A stretch of 64,000 bases of DNA, taken from Sporisorium sorghi. Its lineage: Eukaryota > Basidiomycota > Ustilaginomycetes > Ustilaginales > Ustilaginaceae. Below are positions 1-8,294 of the stretch, one piece after another; position 1 is the stretch's first letter, and each line of letters starts with the position of its first letter. Both the position numbers and the translations under genes were made by a program. The notes under the pieces were generated by a model. That model saw only the letters and a list, made by a program, of their open reading frames with translations. It searched no databases and was not told the DNA's origin. The stretch is from the NCBI GenBank assembly GCA_023212695.1, contig JALCCG010000006.1, positions 124,001 through 188,000 of the forward strand. The letters are read 5' to 3'.

Positions 1-1
1 A

Positions 2-466
2 ACCGAATACCGCGGGGAGCAGGTTGGCTTCGTATTTCAATTCTATAACCTCATCCCGAATTTGAATGCGCTGGAGAACGTTGAATTTGCGACAGAGGTA
101 TGTAAGGACCATCTGGACGCCCGTGATATTTTACATAAGGTTGGACTAGCGAATCGCATGAAGAACTTCCCTTCCCAGCTCTCTGGCGGCGAACAGCAAC
201 GAGTTGCGATCGCGAGAGCGGTTGCCAAGAATCCCGCACTTCTGCTCTGCGACGAACCCACCGGTGCTTTGGATTACGTGACAGGGAAGTCAGTCTTAAA
301 GCTCCTTCAGGATTTGAACAAGGAAACGAAGACCTGCGTCGTTCTGGTCACCCATAATTCGGCCATAGCGCCGATGGCGGATAAAGTGATCCGCGTCAAG
401 AGCGGAAGGATCGAGAGCATCACGATCAATGATCACAAACAAAGCGTTGAAGGGATCGAGTGGTGA
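2..466 (+). CDS. ABC transporter ATP-binding protein, 5' end outside window
   Basis: The frame is open from the left edge, so the N-terminus with the Walker A motif is missing. Visible are the Q-loop region ([20 protein letters not shown]), the ABC signature [14 protein letters not shown], Walker B with [12 protein letters not shown], and the H-loop VLVTHN. This arrangement is typical of the MacB/LolD-like ATPases that power FtsX-type permeases. The stop codon overlaps the ATG of the permease gene by one base, so the two are one operon and should form one inner-membrane complex. The substrate cannot be read from the sequence. Confidence 0.95.
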   Translation, partial: TEYRGEQVGFVFQFYNLIPNLNALENVEFATEVCKDHLDARDILHKVGLANRMKNFPSQLSGGEQQRVAIARAVAKNPALLLCDEPTGALDYVTGKSVLKLLQDLNKETKTCVVLVTHNSAIAPMADKVIRVKSGRIESITINDHKQSVEGIEW

Positions 467-2793
467 TGAAGATTTTATCGTTGAAATTATTAAGGGATAT
501 GAAACAATCGATGGGGCAATTCATAGCCATTGTATTGGTTATCGCGGTGGGCGCCTTTTTCTACACGGGGCTGGTCACCTTAAGCGACAATCTTAGCGCC
601 TATACGAAGGGGTATTTTGAAGAGCATAATTTAAGCGATCTGAACGTATTTTACAGTCAAATCTCTGCGGAGGACGCCGCTGGTCTACACAGTATGGAGG
701 GCATTCATCATATCGAAGGCCGTTACACCGTTCATGCCACACAGTCCTTTGAAGATGATAAAGCTGCACTAACGTTGCATTCAATTCCTGTACCTAATGA
801 AATTAACACGCCCAAGATGATTGAGGGCAGGATGCCATCCAAGCCGAATGAGATCCTATTGGACTCCCATTATGCCGGGGCGCATCATTACCGTGTCGGT
901 GATCCCCTCAGCCTCCGTGTGAATGACAAGGATATGACGTTCACGATTAGCGGCTTGAATGAGAATGTGGAGCATGCCAAAAAGAACGAAACCCAGGATC
1001 ATCAAGCTTATGGAGCAGCCTATATCCCCGAGGAGACCATATCTGAAATCGCAGGCAGCTTTTTTTACAATGAGATCCTGATTGATGCCAAGGATGGTTA
1101 CGACATTGACAAGATAGGGCAGGCCATTGAAGCCAATTCCGGTTCACTCCCTTATGTGAGCCAGATGAGCAAAGAACGGACCTTCAATTATTCCCAAATC
1201 CACCAAACGATCCATAACAATAAACTGATGAGCCGGGTGATCCCGATCGTTCTCTTCTTGATTGAAGCGGTGATCCTGTTTCTGATCATGTCAAGGATGA
1301 TCGATTCCCAGCGCAATCAAGTGGGCATTATGAAGGCATTAGGGGTGAAAAATAGAAGCATCCTGCTTCATTACATGGGCTACCCTGTGCTGGCAGGTGT
1401 CATCGGCTCCATCCTGGGTTACGCCATCGCCGCCGCCCTGTTCATTCCACTCATTACAACGTCGATTGGAAGATCCTATTCCCTGCCAGACCTGACATTC
1501 ACCCTTTCGTTTTTTACACTCCTTCCTCCGATGATATGCTCCAGCGCTTTTGGCATGCTGTCCTGTTATTTAAGCGGCAGAGCAATATTACAAGAACGTG
1601 CTGCCCAGGCGATGCGTCCGAAACCGCCCAAGAAGATGAAGAAGCTGCTCATCGAGAAAGTTCCCGGGCTGTGGCGCCGGCTGCCATACAGCTACAAGAT
1701 CATGCTAAGAAATATATTCTTAAATAAACAAAAGGCACTCGCAAGCTCGGTTGGTGTTGTGGTCAGTACGGTTTTGTTGATCACGGCTTTTGGCACGCAG
1801 ACGGCCCTGCTCCAGGTAGCCGGCCAAATTGAGGAGGTAAATACGTATGACTTACGAGTCGATTATTACACGGGATCGTTCCCGGATACGGTAACACTGC
1901 CCCCTGGCATTGCAGAAAGTTACGGATTGTCCACCTACCCTGTGGAATTCATCCAAGGGGAGAACAAAGAACAGGCTACGCTTGTGGTTACGGAGCAAGA
2001 GAATGAGCTGATCCACTTTTATGATGAAAAAGGGAATCGGCTATCGTTGGAGGATCATGGTGTGCTTGTACCTAAATCTTACGCGGATCAGTATCGTATT
2101 TCCGAAGGGGATATGATCCGGATGCAATTCACAGCACCAGAGCTTAATCAAACCAACGTCGATATGAAGGTTCTGGATATATCCACACAGTATTCGAACC
2201 CGTCATTCTACAGCACACCGGGCTACATGAAGAGCTTGGGGATCGATTACGCTCCTTCCTCACTGTTAGTGAGCGTCGAGAGGGCTGCAGATCTGGCGAG
2301 CGTTCGCGGCTTTTTTGAACAAGACCCGAAGGTGGATGCCATTGCAGACAAGGATGATCTCAAGAAATCAGCGCAATATATGCTGAAGCAAAACAGCTTT
2401 ATCTTCATCATGTTTATCATCTGTGCGGTCATTCTGTCCTTCGGTGCCATCTACACGATCTCTTCCATCAACATATACGAAAGGAATCGCGAGCTTGCCA
2501 CCCTGAAGGTATTAGGCTATCCCAAACGCAGAATCAACCGGCTGATCTTCTCTGAAAATATGTTATTAACCGCTTTTGCGGTCATTGTCGCTCTGCCGAT
2601 CAGCGGTTATGTTTATTCCATCATCATCAAGGCGCTTTCGAGTACCCATCAGCAAATCCCGGATCAATTAAACCTTGTTATCATCCTGGCATCTGTTATA
2701 TTGGCGTTCATCCTGACCCTTATCTCCAACCTCATGCTTCGGAAAAAAGTAACGCGGATTCATATGATTGAGTCGTTGAAGGGTGTGGAGTGA
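466..2793 (+). CDS. FtsX-family ABC transporter permease
   Basis: A 775-residue membrane protein. It has an N-terminal membrane helix (about residues 15-40), a large extracytoplasmic domain, a cluster of three helices at about 250-375, a second extracytoplasmic domain, and three C-terminal helices from about 645. This is the layout of a permease with two FtsX units. The C-terminal FtsX unit carries the usual NRELATLKVLG motif. The ATG at 466 is chosen over the GTG at 460 because it overlaps the TGA of the ATPase gene. Such systems export peptides or lipids or sense antimicrobial peptides; no regulatory partner is visible in the window. Confidence 0.92.
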   Translation: MKILSLKLLRDMKQSMGQFIAIVLVIAVGAFFYTGLVTLSDNLSAYTKGYFEEHNLSDLNVFYSQISAEDAAGLHSMEGIHHIEGRYTVHATQSFEDDKAALTLHSIPVPNEINTPKMIEGRMPSKPNEILLDSHYAGAHHYRVGDPLSLRVNDKDMTFTISGLNENVEHAKKNETQDHQAYGAAYIPEETISEIAGSFFYNEILIDAKDGYDIDKIGQAIEANSGSLPYVSQMSKERTFNYSQIHQTIHNNKLMSRVIPIVLFLIEAVILFLIMSRMIDSQRNQVGIMKALGVKNRSILLHYMGYPVLAGVIGSILGYAIAAALFIPLITTSIGRSYSLPDLTFTLSFFTLLPPMICSSAFGMLSCYLSGRAILQERAAQAMRPKPPKKMKKLLIEKVPGLWRRLPYSYKIMLRNIFLNKQKALASSVGVVVSTVLLITAFGTQTALLQVAGQIEEVNTYDLRVDYYTGSFPDTVTLPPGIAESYGLSTYPVEFIQGENKEQATLVVTEQENELIHFYDEKGNRLSLEDHGVLVPKSYADQYRISEGDMIRMQFTAPELNQTNVDMKVLDISTQYSNPSFYSTPGYMKSLGIDYAPSSLLVSVERAADLASVRGFFEQDPKVDAIADKDDLKKSAQYMLKQNSFIFIMFIICAVILSFGAIYTISSINIYERNRELATLKVLGYPKRRINRLIFSENMLLTAFAVIVALPISGYVYSIIIKALSSTHQQIPDQLNLVIILASVILAFILTLISNLMLRKKVTRIHMIESLKGVE

Positions 2794-2892
2794 ATGGTAA
2801 TATCTGAGTGTACGCGCAGTTGGACCTTGATCTATAATAAGGGCGTGGCATTCAATGACAAAATTTTATCGTGAATGGAATAGGAGAACAGG

Positions 2893-3897
2893 ATGAGCAA
2901 ACTAAAAATGGCCGTCATCGGCTTGGGACACATGGGTCGGCATATGATTCACCGCTTACTGCCGCAATATGCGGATAAGATCGAGTTGGTCGCGATTTGC
3001 GACAGTGATGCATCCAGTCTGGAGCGGGAAGTCGCAGAAGCAGGGATTCGTCCACGGTTGTACACCGACTATCGTCAGCTGCTGGACGAGGTGTCCATGG
3101 ATCTCGTGTATATCGCGGTTCCGCCGTCTCTGCATTATGACGTGGCCCGGATCGCATTCGACAAGGGCATCCACGTCTTCTGTGAGAAGCCGCTGGCTAA
3201 CAGCTTGACTGAAGCCCGGAGTCTGGTGGAGCTGGCCGAGAAGGCAAATAGGCTCCATGCGGTGCATTTCTCGCTTCCGCTTGACCCGGCCGTACTGAAG
3301 CTGCAGGGATTACTTGAGGAGCAGGCGATCGGCCCGATCCACAGAATGGACCTATTCCTGGAGTTTCCGCAGTGGCCGAGGGCCTGGCAGCAGAATCCAT
3401 GGATCACGTCAAGACAGCAGGGCGGATACTTGCTGGAGGTTGGCATTCACTGGATCCAGATGATCCAGCAGTTGTTCGGTCCGATTACGCATGTGAAGAG
3501 CGAGATCGAGTTTCCGCCGGATTCCAATCAGTCCGAAAGCCGTGTCCAGGCCGTTCTCAGATTACATGATGAAATTGAGATTCATCTATCGGGAACCGAC
3601 CAACGGGAAGAGGAGGAGCGTGTTTCCCTGGTGATCCACGGGGCAGAAGGTACCCTGGCATTGGAGAATTGGCGCAACCTGTACCAGGGCGGCAAGGATA
3701 CCGGTCTGCAGCCTGTATCTGTGGACGACGTTGTCAGTCCGCTGCCCATCCTTAAGCAAATCGTTCAACTTTTGAACGGAGAGTCCGGTATCATCTATGA
3801 TTTCCATGACGGGTATAATGCGCAGGTAGTTTTGGAAGCTCTGCGTAAGCCGGGTGAGGGCTTTACGGATGTAAGGCCTCAATTGATGGGGCGATAA
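2893..3897 (+). CDS. Gfo/Idh/MocA family NAD(P)-dependent oxidoreductase
   Basis: A 334-residue protein with an N-terminal Rossmann fold (AVIGLGHMGRHM, residues 7-18) and the family motif EKPLAN near residue 97, whose lysine is the usual catalytic residue. The C-terminal part contains GGYLLEVGIHWIQMIQQLFG, matching the second family domain where GG..D..H.. is typical; the Asp is replaced here. The family oxidises or reduces sugars, inositols or related substrates with NAD(P). No sugar transporter or regulator lies next to it, so the substrate is unknown. It stands alone and is followed by a hairpin. Confidence 0.88.
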   Translation: MSKLKMAVIGLGHMGRHMIHRLLPQYADKIELVAICDSDASSLEREVAEAGIRPRLYTDYRQLLDEVSMDLVYIAVPPSLHYDVARIAFDKGIHVFCEKPLANSLTEARSLVELAEKANRLHAVHFSLPLDPAVLKLQGLLEEQAIGPIHRMDLFLEFPQWPRAWQQNPWITSRQQGGYLLEVGIHWIQMIQQLFGPITHVKSEIEFPPDSNQSESRVQAVLRLHDEIEIHLSGTDQREEEERVSLVIHGAEGTLALENWRNLYQGGKDTGLQPVSVDDVVSPLPILKQIVQLLNGESGIIYDFHDGYNAQVVLEALRKPGEGFTDVRPQLMGR

Positions 3898-3944
3898 GGC
3901 TGGATTTATTTTTAAGCCCTGATAGTGAATGTCCTGCCCAAACA

Positions 3945-3968
3945 GGGACGCCATCTTAGTTGGCGTCT
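3945..3968 (+). terminator. hairpin after the oxidoreductase gene
   Basis: Arms GACGCCA (3947-3953) and TGGCGTC (3961-3967) form a 7-bp stem with a 7-nt loop. The T-tract is weak (TCTCT), so termination efficiency is uncertain. Confidence 0.45.
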
Positions 3969-3970
3969 CT

Positions 3971-4070
3971 CTGGTGAGGCTGTTCAATGCGGTTGGGGAG
4001 CTTGTGGGTTTCGCTACCTTGGAGTAGGTTTATGACGAGGTTTCCCGCATACGACCGTTCACCGAGAACA
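3971..4070 (+). pseudogene. remnant of a sodC-like gene (third copy)
   Basis: About 100 bp align with the intact SodC-like gene at 16263-17015 and the copy at 9428-9991. By manual count 52 of 69 bases match copy B around 3975-4043. The frame reads LVRLFNAVGELVGFATLE and then a stop (TAG where the other copies have CAG), followed by VYDEV; the intact copy has VVKLYNAAGESVGSATLEQ and then INDGV. Nothing else of the gene is present on either side. It is a scrap of the segmental family described at 9.1-10.1 and 15.6-17.1 kb. Confidence 0.7.
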
Positions 4071-4220
4071 GGGACGTGCAGCATTGCAGTTGCGTGTGGC
4101 GGTTCGTGTGCAGTACCGACACCAGTAACTGCTCCGATATGTGTGACATGTATCGGTGCATATGCAGTTATTGGTGCTGGTGGTATCGCTGGAGCGGTAG
4201 CTTGTTTCAATTACCTGTGA
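4032..4220 (+). CDS. small Cys-rich, Gly/Ala-rich peptide; bacteriocin-like candidate
   Basis: A 62-residue ORF with six cysteines (residues 16, 22, 26, 37, 40, 58). The N-terminal 14 residues are charged, and the C-terminal half is hydrophobic and Gly/Ala-rich. A well-placed ribosome binding site, GGAG at 4021-4024, lies 7 nt before the ATG at 4032; a longer in-frame start at 3987 is less likely. The stop is followed after 9 nt by a gene for a two-helix membrane protein. A small Cys-rich hydrophobic peptide paired with a small membrane protein is the usual layout of a bacteriocin with its immunity protein. That reading is inference, and I recognise no family. Oddly, the first 13 codons lie over the sodC remnant in another frame, so the gene may be chimeric or 5'-truncated. 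Confidence 0.45.
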   Translation: MTRFPAYDRSPRTGTCSIAVACGGSCAVPTPVTAPICVTCIGAYAVIGAGGIAGAVACFNYL

Positions 4221-4229
4221 GGTGACTAG

Positions 4230-4427
4230 ATGAATAAGATTTTGGCGATCTCGATTTTAGGAATGGGTTTAACTGGTGCTGTTTTAATCATCTCGGTCGC
4301 TCTATTGTTCGAATCCCCAAAAGGAGATGTGTTGAAGATGGTTACTGCTGCTTCAACAGTAGCTTTCGTTATATTCGCTGTCTCGGCTTTAGTATTTCGT
4401 CGGCGATTAGATCAAAAAAAAGAGTAA
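4230..4427 (+). CDS. small two-helix membrane protein, possible immunity partner
   Basis: A 65-residue protein with two hydrophobic helices (about residues 5-27 and 37-57) and a basic C-terminal tail (RRRLDQKKE). The ribosome binding site GAGGTG lies 6 nt before the ATG and overlaps the stop region of the Cys-rich peptide gene, so the two are probably translated from one message. Size, topology and position fit an immunity protein for the upstream peptide, but no family can be named. Confidence 0.55.
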   Translation: MNKILAISILGMGLTGAVLIISVALLFESPKGDVLKMVTAASTVAFVIFAVSALVFRRRLDQKKE

Positions 4428-4457
4428 TATATTCATTAAATTAATAAAGTCGGTATT

Positions 4458-4490
4458 AAGGAGTAGACAAATTTGTCTACTCCTTTTTTA
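4458..4490 (+). terminator. rho-independent terminator of the small-peptide pair
   Basis: A perfect 28-nt palindrome (4458-4485) containing AGGAGTAGACA and its complement, followed by a T-run. Confidence 0.9.
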
Positions 4491-4806
4491 TTACTATTGC
4501 AACCAACAGAAAATGATTTTTGTCTGGGAAAGTAAGGCTGTAAGCAGGAACATAAAGAAAGTAACGTAGCGCCTATTGTAAAAAAAGGTCAAATCCTTTT
4601 ACCTGGAAAAAAGGGAGACTGTTGAGCGACTAATGGATCTTGAGTGATATAAAGGCTATGTTGATTTGATGGTGCATCCCGTGAGCTCGCAGGCTCACAT
4701 TCATAGGGGCATCTCTTTAGTTTCTATAGAAATCGAAGATAGTTCATTAATTCTAAGGTAAGATACAATATGAATATACAATTAACCATGTAAAGGATGA
4801 GAATCT
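4491..4806. other. intergenic stretch without a gene
   Basis: No convincing ORF. One short inverted repeat is visible at 4681-4698 (GTGAGC, 6-nt loop, GCTCAC). An AT-rich segment before 4807 probably holds the promoter of the MazG-like gene. Confidence 0.5.
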
Positions 4807-5136
4807 ATGCCGGTTTACAATAAGCTAATTCGGGATCTGATTCCCCAAGTCATTGAAGCTACAGGCAAAGAATTTCGCACACGGATTTTGGATGAGGAAG
4901 AGTATAAGAAAGAATTGATCATAAAGCTCAAAGAAGAGTCAGAGGAATACTTTACTGCTCCAAGTCCAAAGGAGTCGCTGGAAGAACTTGCAGATATGCT
5001 TGAGGTTATCCGGGCGTTGGCGGTCGTGCATGGGGCAACATGGGAAGAGCTTGAAGATTGGAGGGAGAAGAAGGCGAAAGCTCGAGGCGGGTTTCAGGAG
5101 CGGGTGTATTTAATTGATGTTGACGACAACGCTTAG
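4807..5136 (+). CDS. MazG-like / phosphoribosyl-ATP pyrophosphohydrolase-like protein
   Basis: A 109-residue protein beginning PVYNKLIRDLIPQVI. It contains the acidic helical pattern KLKEESEEYF...ESLEELADMLEVIRAL, which matches the EExxE...ExxD metal-binding motif of all-alpha NTP pyrophosphohydrolases of the MazG/HisE superfamily. The family hydrolyses nucleotide triphosphates to monophosphate and pyrophosphate. The ribosome binding site AAGGATGAG precedes the ATG. The gene sits at the left edge of a decayed accessory stretch and is often found as a lone house-cleaning or phage-associated gene. Confidence 0.8.
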   Translation: MPVYNKLIRDLIPQVIEATGKEFRTRILDEEEYKKELIIKLKEESEEYFTAPSPKESLEELADMLEVIRALAVVHGATWEELEDWREKKAKARGGFQERVYLIDVDDNA

Positions 5137-5729
5137 TGCGATCGAACGGGGAACTGAAGTAAAGGTTCTCGCTGGGGATGGAGTTGAACCTGGCTATGAA
5201 TGCAAAGGCCGAACTTTTAGTATCTATAACGGTGTCAAAAAAGAAGGGAACGCGGATTGCGTTGTTTGCTTCAATCTACAGGTTAGGGATGAAGAAGCAT
5301 CGTGAATCATTCGCACCGGACGAATTTGATCTTATCGTGGTGGGCGAATTTCATCATGCAGCTGGGACCTGCAGCAGTTTGTAAGAGAGAAGGGATAATT
5401 AAAAGAAAGGAGTACCTGGCCAGTACTCCTTTCGTTGGACGTACGGAATCCTGCATGGATTCACGGAATATGGTGAAGTTGAGCAGCGTTATGAAGACGT
5501 GAAGGAAGAAGCGGACGAGTTCCTTCGGAAAGTCTATTTTACACATTAAAAAAGATTGCAGGTGGTGCCAAGGCCAATCATACAGATGTCGAGTATCGTA
5601 TGCAGGAAACTGGCGAGCTTCTTCTTAAATCAACTCAGGATCGTCAATCCGATCTGGTTCTGTGCTGCGGCGATGTCCTACACGTATCTGATGAAGGAAA
5701 TTCAGAAGATCCTTGAATCTTAAACTGGA
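5137..5729 (+). pseudogene. decayed gene fragments, including a superfamily II helicase scrap
   Basis: No intact gene, but short coding fragments survive in different frames. At 5321-5362 the frame reads FDLIVVGEFHHAAG. This closely resembles motif II (DEFHH) of superfamily II helicases related to type III restriction subunits, with the catalytic Asp changed to Gly. At about 5462-5548 a frame reads TEYGEVEQRYEDVKEEADEF to a stop, and at about 5640-5722 another ends AAAMSYTYLMKEIQKILES and a stop. Several frameshifts separate them. The fragments may come from more than one gene. Confidence 0.55.
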
Positions 5730-5739
5730 AACTAACATT

Positions 5740-5988
5740 TTATTTCTCTAATTCCCTCTCATACCCCTCAATCAGTAGCGATGCTTTAACATGAAGCGCC
5801 CTTGCTAATGCCGTAATCGTGAGCAGGGTAGGCGCTTTTTCCCCATTCTCAAGTTCACTAATGTAAGACCGGTCCACACGGGAATAGAGGCTTAACTGAT
5901 CTTGGGTGAGCTCTTTTTCTTTGCGAGTCTTTCGAAGAGCCCTGCCGAAGGCAAGTAACTCTATCGATTTATTACAATGATTAGTCAC
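5740..5988 (-). CDS. XRE-family helix-turn-helix regulator
   Basis: An 82-residue protein that is nearly all a Cro/C1-type HTH domain: FGRALRKTRKEKELTQDQLS, then VDRSYISELENGEKAPTLLT, then a closing helix with ARALHV. It has no effector domain. It is transcribed away from the HEPN-like gene, and the 165-bp divergent region between them is AT-rich and could hold a shared operator. Small XRE proteins of this kind control restriction-modification, toxin-antitoxin or prophage genes. The target here is not known. Confidence 0.88.
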   Translation of the reverse strand: MTNHCNKSIELLAFGRALRKTRKEKELTQDQLSLYSRVDRSYISELENGEKAPTLLTITALARALHVKASLLIEGYERELEK

Positions 5989-6153
5989 GTTATAACCCCT
6001 TATTGATAGTTAAATTCATCTTATGTGGTTCTATAAGGGAATTTCCGTAGGCTATTGCCTACAAAATGTTTACAATGGTATAGTACAGATACTGAAAAAT
6101 ACTAAATTGGATGACTAGATTACCTTCTTAGTTAAAAGGGAGCGAAGGAATTC

Positions 6154-6630
6154 ATGAAATCGATGGTAGCAAGTGAGACCGACCCAAATGCGAATCCACC
6201 ATTCCAGAAGGAAGCCGATTACTCTTACCACGATACGATGATTCTTTGTACTATTTCCTCTCAAGAATATATGAACTTATCCCTGCACTTCCTGGACAAA
6301 AACTTGCTTCATGTCAGTTTATTGTTATGCAACAGGGCACTAGAATCCATGCTCAATGCATTATATATAAAGAAGGAGAGAAGGCGACCAACATCCAATA
6401 TTGTGTTAGACGACATACTGCGGATGTTTTCTAAGCATTCAGGGCTAAACGTAGAATCGTTGATATTTATACAGACCATATCCTATTTATCACATGAGAG
6501 CTCCCTCATCAGCAAAATACAACCTACATATTTAATGAACCTGATCAAGAGAGCGGACGCGCTCCTTCTTCAAATCGCCAGCCAGCTGGAATTGCACTAT
6601 AAAACATATCACTCTGTTTTTGAAAAATAA
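6154..6630 (+). CDS. HEPN-like helical protein, function unknown
   Basis: A 158-residue, mostly helical protein. The central part (residues about 45-75, FLDKNLLHVSLLLCNRALES then MLNALYIKKERRR) resembles the HEPN pattern in which a helix ending in AxExxLKALY follows a hydrophobic helix. The HEPN RNase motif Rx4-6H is not evident, so catalysis cannot be claimed. The start is the ATG at 6154 after GGGAGCGAAGGA. Its neighbours are a divergent XRE regulator and a SUKH protein, a setting common in toxin-immunity or defence clusters. The family call is tentative. Confidence 0.5.
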   Translation: MKSMVASETDPNANPPFQKEADYSYHDTMILCTISSQEYMNLSLHFLDKNLLHVSLLLCNRALESMLNALYIKKERRRPTSNIVLDDILRMFSKHSGLNVESLIFIQTISYLSHESSLISKIQPTYLMNLIKRADALLLQIASQLELHYKTYHSVFEK

Positions 6631-6682
6631 AGCTAGTTATTATCTACTTCTCGAGTAATTAAATATAAGAGGGGTGATTGCA

Positions 6683-7246
6683 ATGGACGTTAGAGAGTTT
6701 GCGAATCGCTTTCAAAAAAGGTATCCTGATGTGGATAGATATGAGGTTGCAGATCATCAGGATATTAGCGAATTCGAAGATAGATTAGGGATGAAGCTGC
6801 CACAATCGTTCTGTACTTTTGTAAGCGAATTCTCTAATGGGGTATTTTTACTGGATTGTGAACCTATCGGCGGGGTTAGCGAGAAATCCCCTTGTGGAAC
6901 AGTAAGTAAGAGTAAAGTGATTCTTCCGGATCTTCCCGATAAAGTACACATTCGAGAGACAGATGAATTTATTGCCTCCCATCGTCTTATTTCTCTTACT
7001 ATGTTTGATGCCGTTGCTAACTCCAATGATCACTGGGTATTCATATGTGAGGATGGAACCCCTAATAACGAATACAGATTAGGGGTTATTAGTCAAAGCT
7101 CAAAAGCCATTGTGAAGACATTATCCAGCTTCGAAGATTGGTTGACGATCTTTTGGGATCATGACAATGAGGATGAACAAGCTGTTCCGGTATTCAATAC
7201 GTTTTATTCGACGTTGGATGATAGATTGGAAATCTTAAGTGATTAA
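6683..7246 (+). CDS. SMI1/KNR4 (SUKH) family protein, probable immunity protein
   Basis: A 187-residue protein with the SUKH-1 core: SEFEDRLGMKLPQSFCTFVS near residues 33-52, then GVFLLDCEPIGGV and later FICEDGTPNNEYRLGVIS. SUKH proteins are intracellular binders, and in bacteria most act as immunity proteins against polymorphic nuclease toxins. The ATG at 6683 is preferred to the GTG at 6674 because GAGGGG lies 8 nt upstream of it. No toxin gene lies next to it, so it is an orphan here. Confidence 0.82.
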   Translation: MDVREFANRFQKRYPDVDRYEVADHQDISEFEDRLGMKLPQSFCTFVSEFSNGVFLLDCEPIGGVSEKSPCGTVSKSKVILPDLPDKVHIRETDEFIASHRLISLTMFDAVANSNDHWVFICEDGTPNNEYRLGVISQSSKAIVKTLSSFEDWLTIFWDHDNEDEQAVPVFNTFYSTLDDRLEILSD

Positions 7247-7329
7247 GTGCGGGGGGTTCATTTATATTTTTTGTGAGAAAAAAGATTGTCGATTTATGAT
7301 TTACTAAAGGACGGAGAATTGGAGAAACT

Positions 7330-7533
7330 ATGAACATTTTAATTATAATACTTGCAGTTATTATTATTGCTTACTTAATAGGCATTGATAGAAACATACG
7401 TATCCAAAATTTATACTTCAAAGAAGTAATTAAACGACTAGATATGATGCTCAAAAACTACTCGCCATATGGGAAATATGAGAGATCGTTTATGAAGTTT
7501 CTCCGGGACGAACTAATGGTATACGGCACTTAA
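7330..7533 (+). CDS. small membrane-anchored protein, unknown
   Basis: A 67-residue protein with one N-terminal membrane helix (residues 2-20, rich in Ile and Leu). A basic, amphipathic cytoplasmic tail follows, containing YFKEVIKRLDMMLKNYSPYG. GGAG precedes the ATG. The architecture resembles small single-pass proteins of unknown role in Bacillota. No conserved motif is recognised. Confidence 0.55.
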   Translation: MNILIIILAVIIIAYLIGIDRNIRIQNLYFKEVIKRLDMMLKNYSPYGKYERSFMKFLRDELMVYGT

Positions 7534-7661
7534 GCCAAAAGAAAAATTAAACAGCCTTAGTCCAATGGAAATCAGGGAAAGGCCGCTTAATTAATTTTAA
7601 TTTTCTGTACTGTCTACTTGACGGGCATGAGATAAATATAATATGAACAACGGCTTGAAAT

Positions 7662-8282
7662 TTAATTATTAATGTATCTTTTTAGAACTTCTCTGCGAAT
7701 TTGCGAATGTCTGTCAGAAGCTTCTTTATCCCCATGCGAACTTAATTGAGAAATTTCATCTTTTTGAAGATTGAATTTCCCCTCATTCATATTAATCACA
7801 CTATAATTTCCCATTCCATTATCCTTTAAAAAGACAATATAATTTTCTCCGTACTCAAGTTCTTGATATCCATCTAAGGAGATTATTGCTCTTTCACCGT
7901 TATTATCTATAATGCTGATTGGTTCAGTGAATGTGATAGTATCATCGTTAATAGTATTAGGGTGAACGATTTCTGGTTTTTTTAGAAACTTTTCAATTTT
8001 AAAATCAGTTAGAGTATAGAAATCGGCTAAAGACCCATCTTCATGTCTTACCTCCTGGTGCTTTCTTGATTGAAACTCTTCAGCAGGTGTTCCAAGCACA
8101 ATAATATCGGCACTTTTACTGAGATCACTTTCAGAATCATAACTAATATATGAGGCTGGAAAATTAATAACTTTTAATTCCTGGTTATTTAATTTAATTA
8201 AGAAGAATATAAAAATACAAGCAAGTATTAATACAATAGCCGATACTGTATATTTCATTTTACTTCCTATCTGTGTTTTCAT
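7662..8282 (-). CDS. membrane-anchored extracytoplasmic protein, partner of the metzincin gene
   Basis: A 206-residue protein with one N-terminal membrane helix (about residues 11-29) and no lipobox, followed by an extracellular beta-rich domain. Visible segments are SADIIVLGTPAEEF, IISLDGYQELEYGENYIVFL and KDNGMGNYSVINMNEGKFNL. The start lies 12 bp downstream of the metalloprotease stop, so both are on one transcript. It may be an inhibitor, chaperone or immunity-like partner of the protease, but this rests on position alone. Confidence 0.7.
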   Translation of the reverse strand: MKTQIGSKMKYTVSAIVLILACIFIFFLIKLNNQELKVINFPASYISYDSESDLSKSADIIVLGTPAEEFQSRKHQEVRHEDGSLADFYTLTDFKIEKFLKKPEIVHPNTINDDTITFTEPISIIDNNGERAIISLDGYQELEYGENYIVFLKDNGMGNYSVINMNEGKFNLQKDEISQLSSHGDKEASDRHSQIRREVLKRYINN

Positions 8283-8294
8283 ATCTGATCCTCC

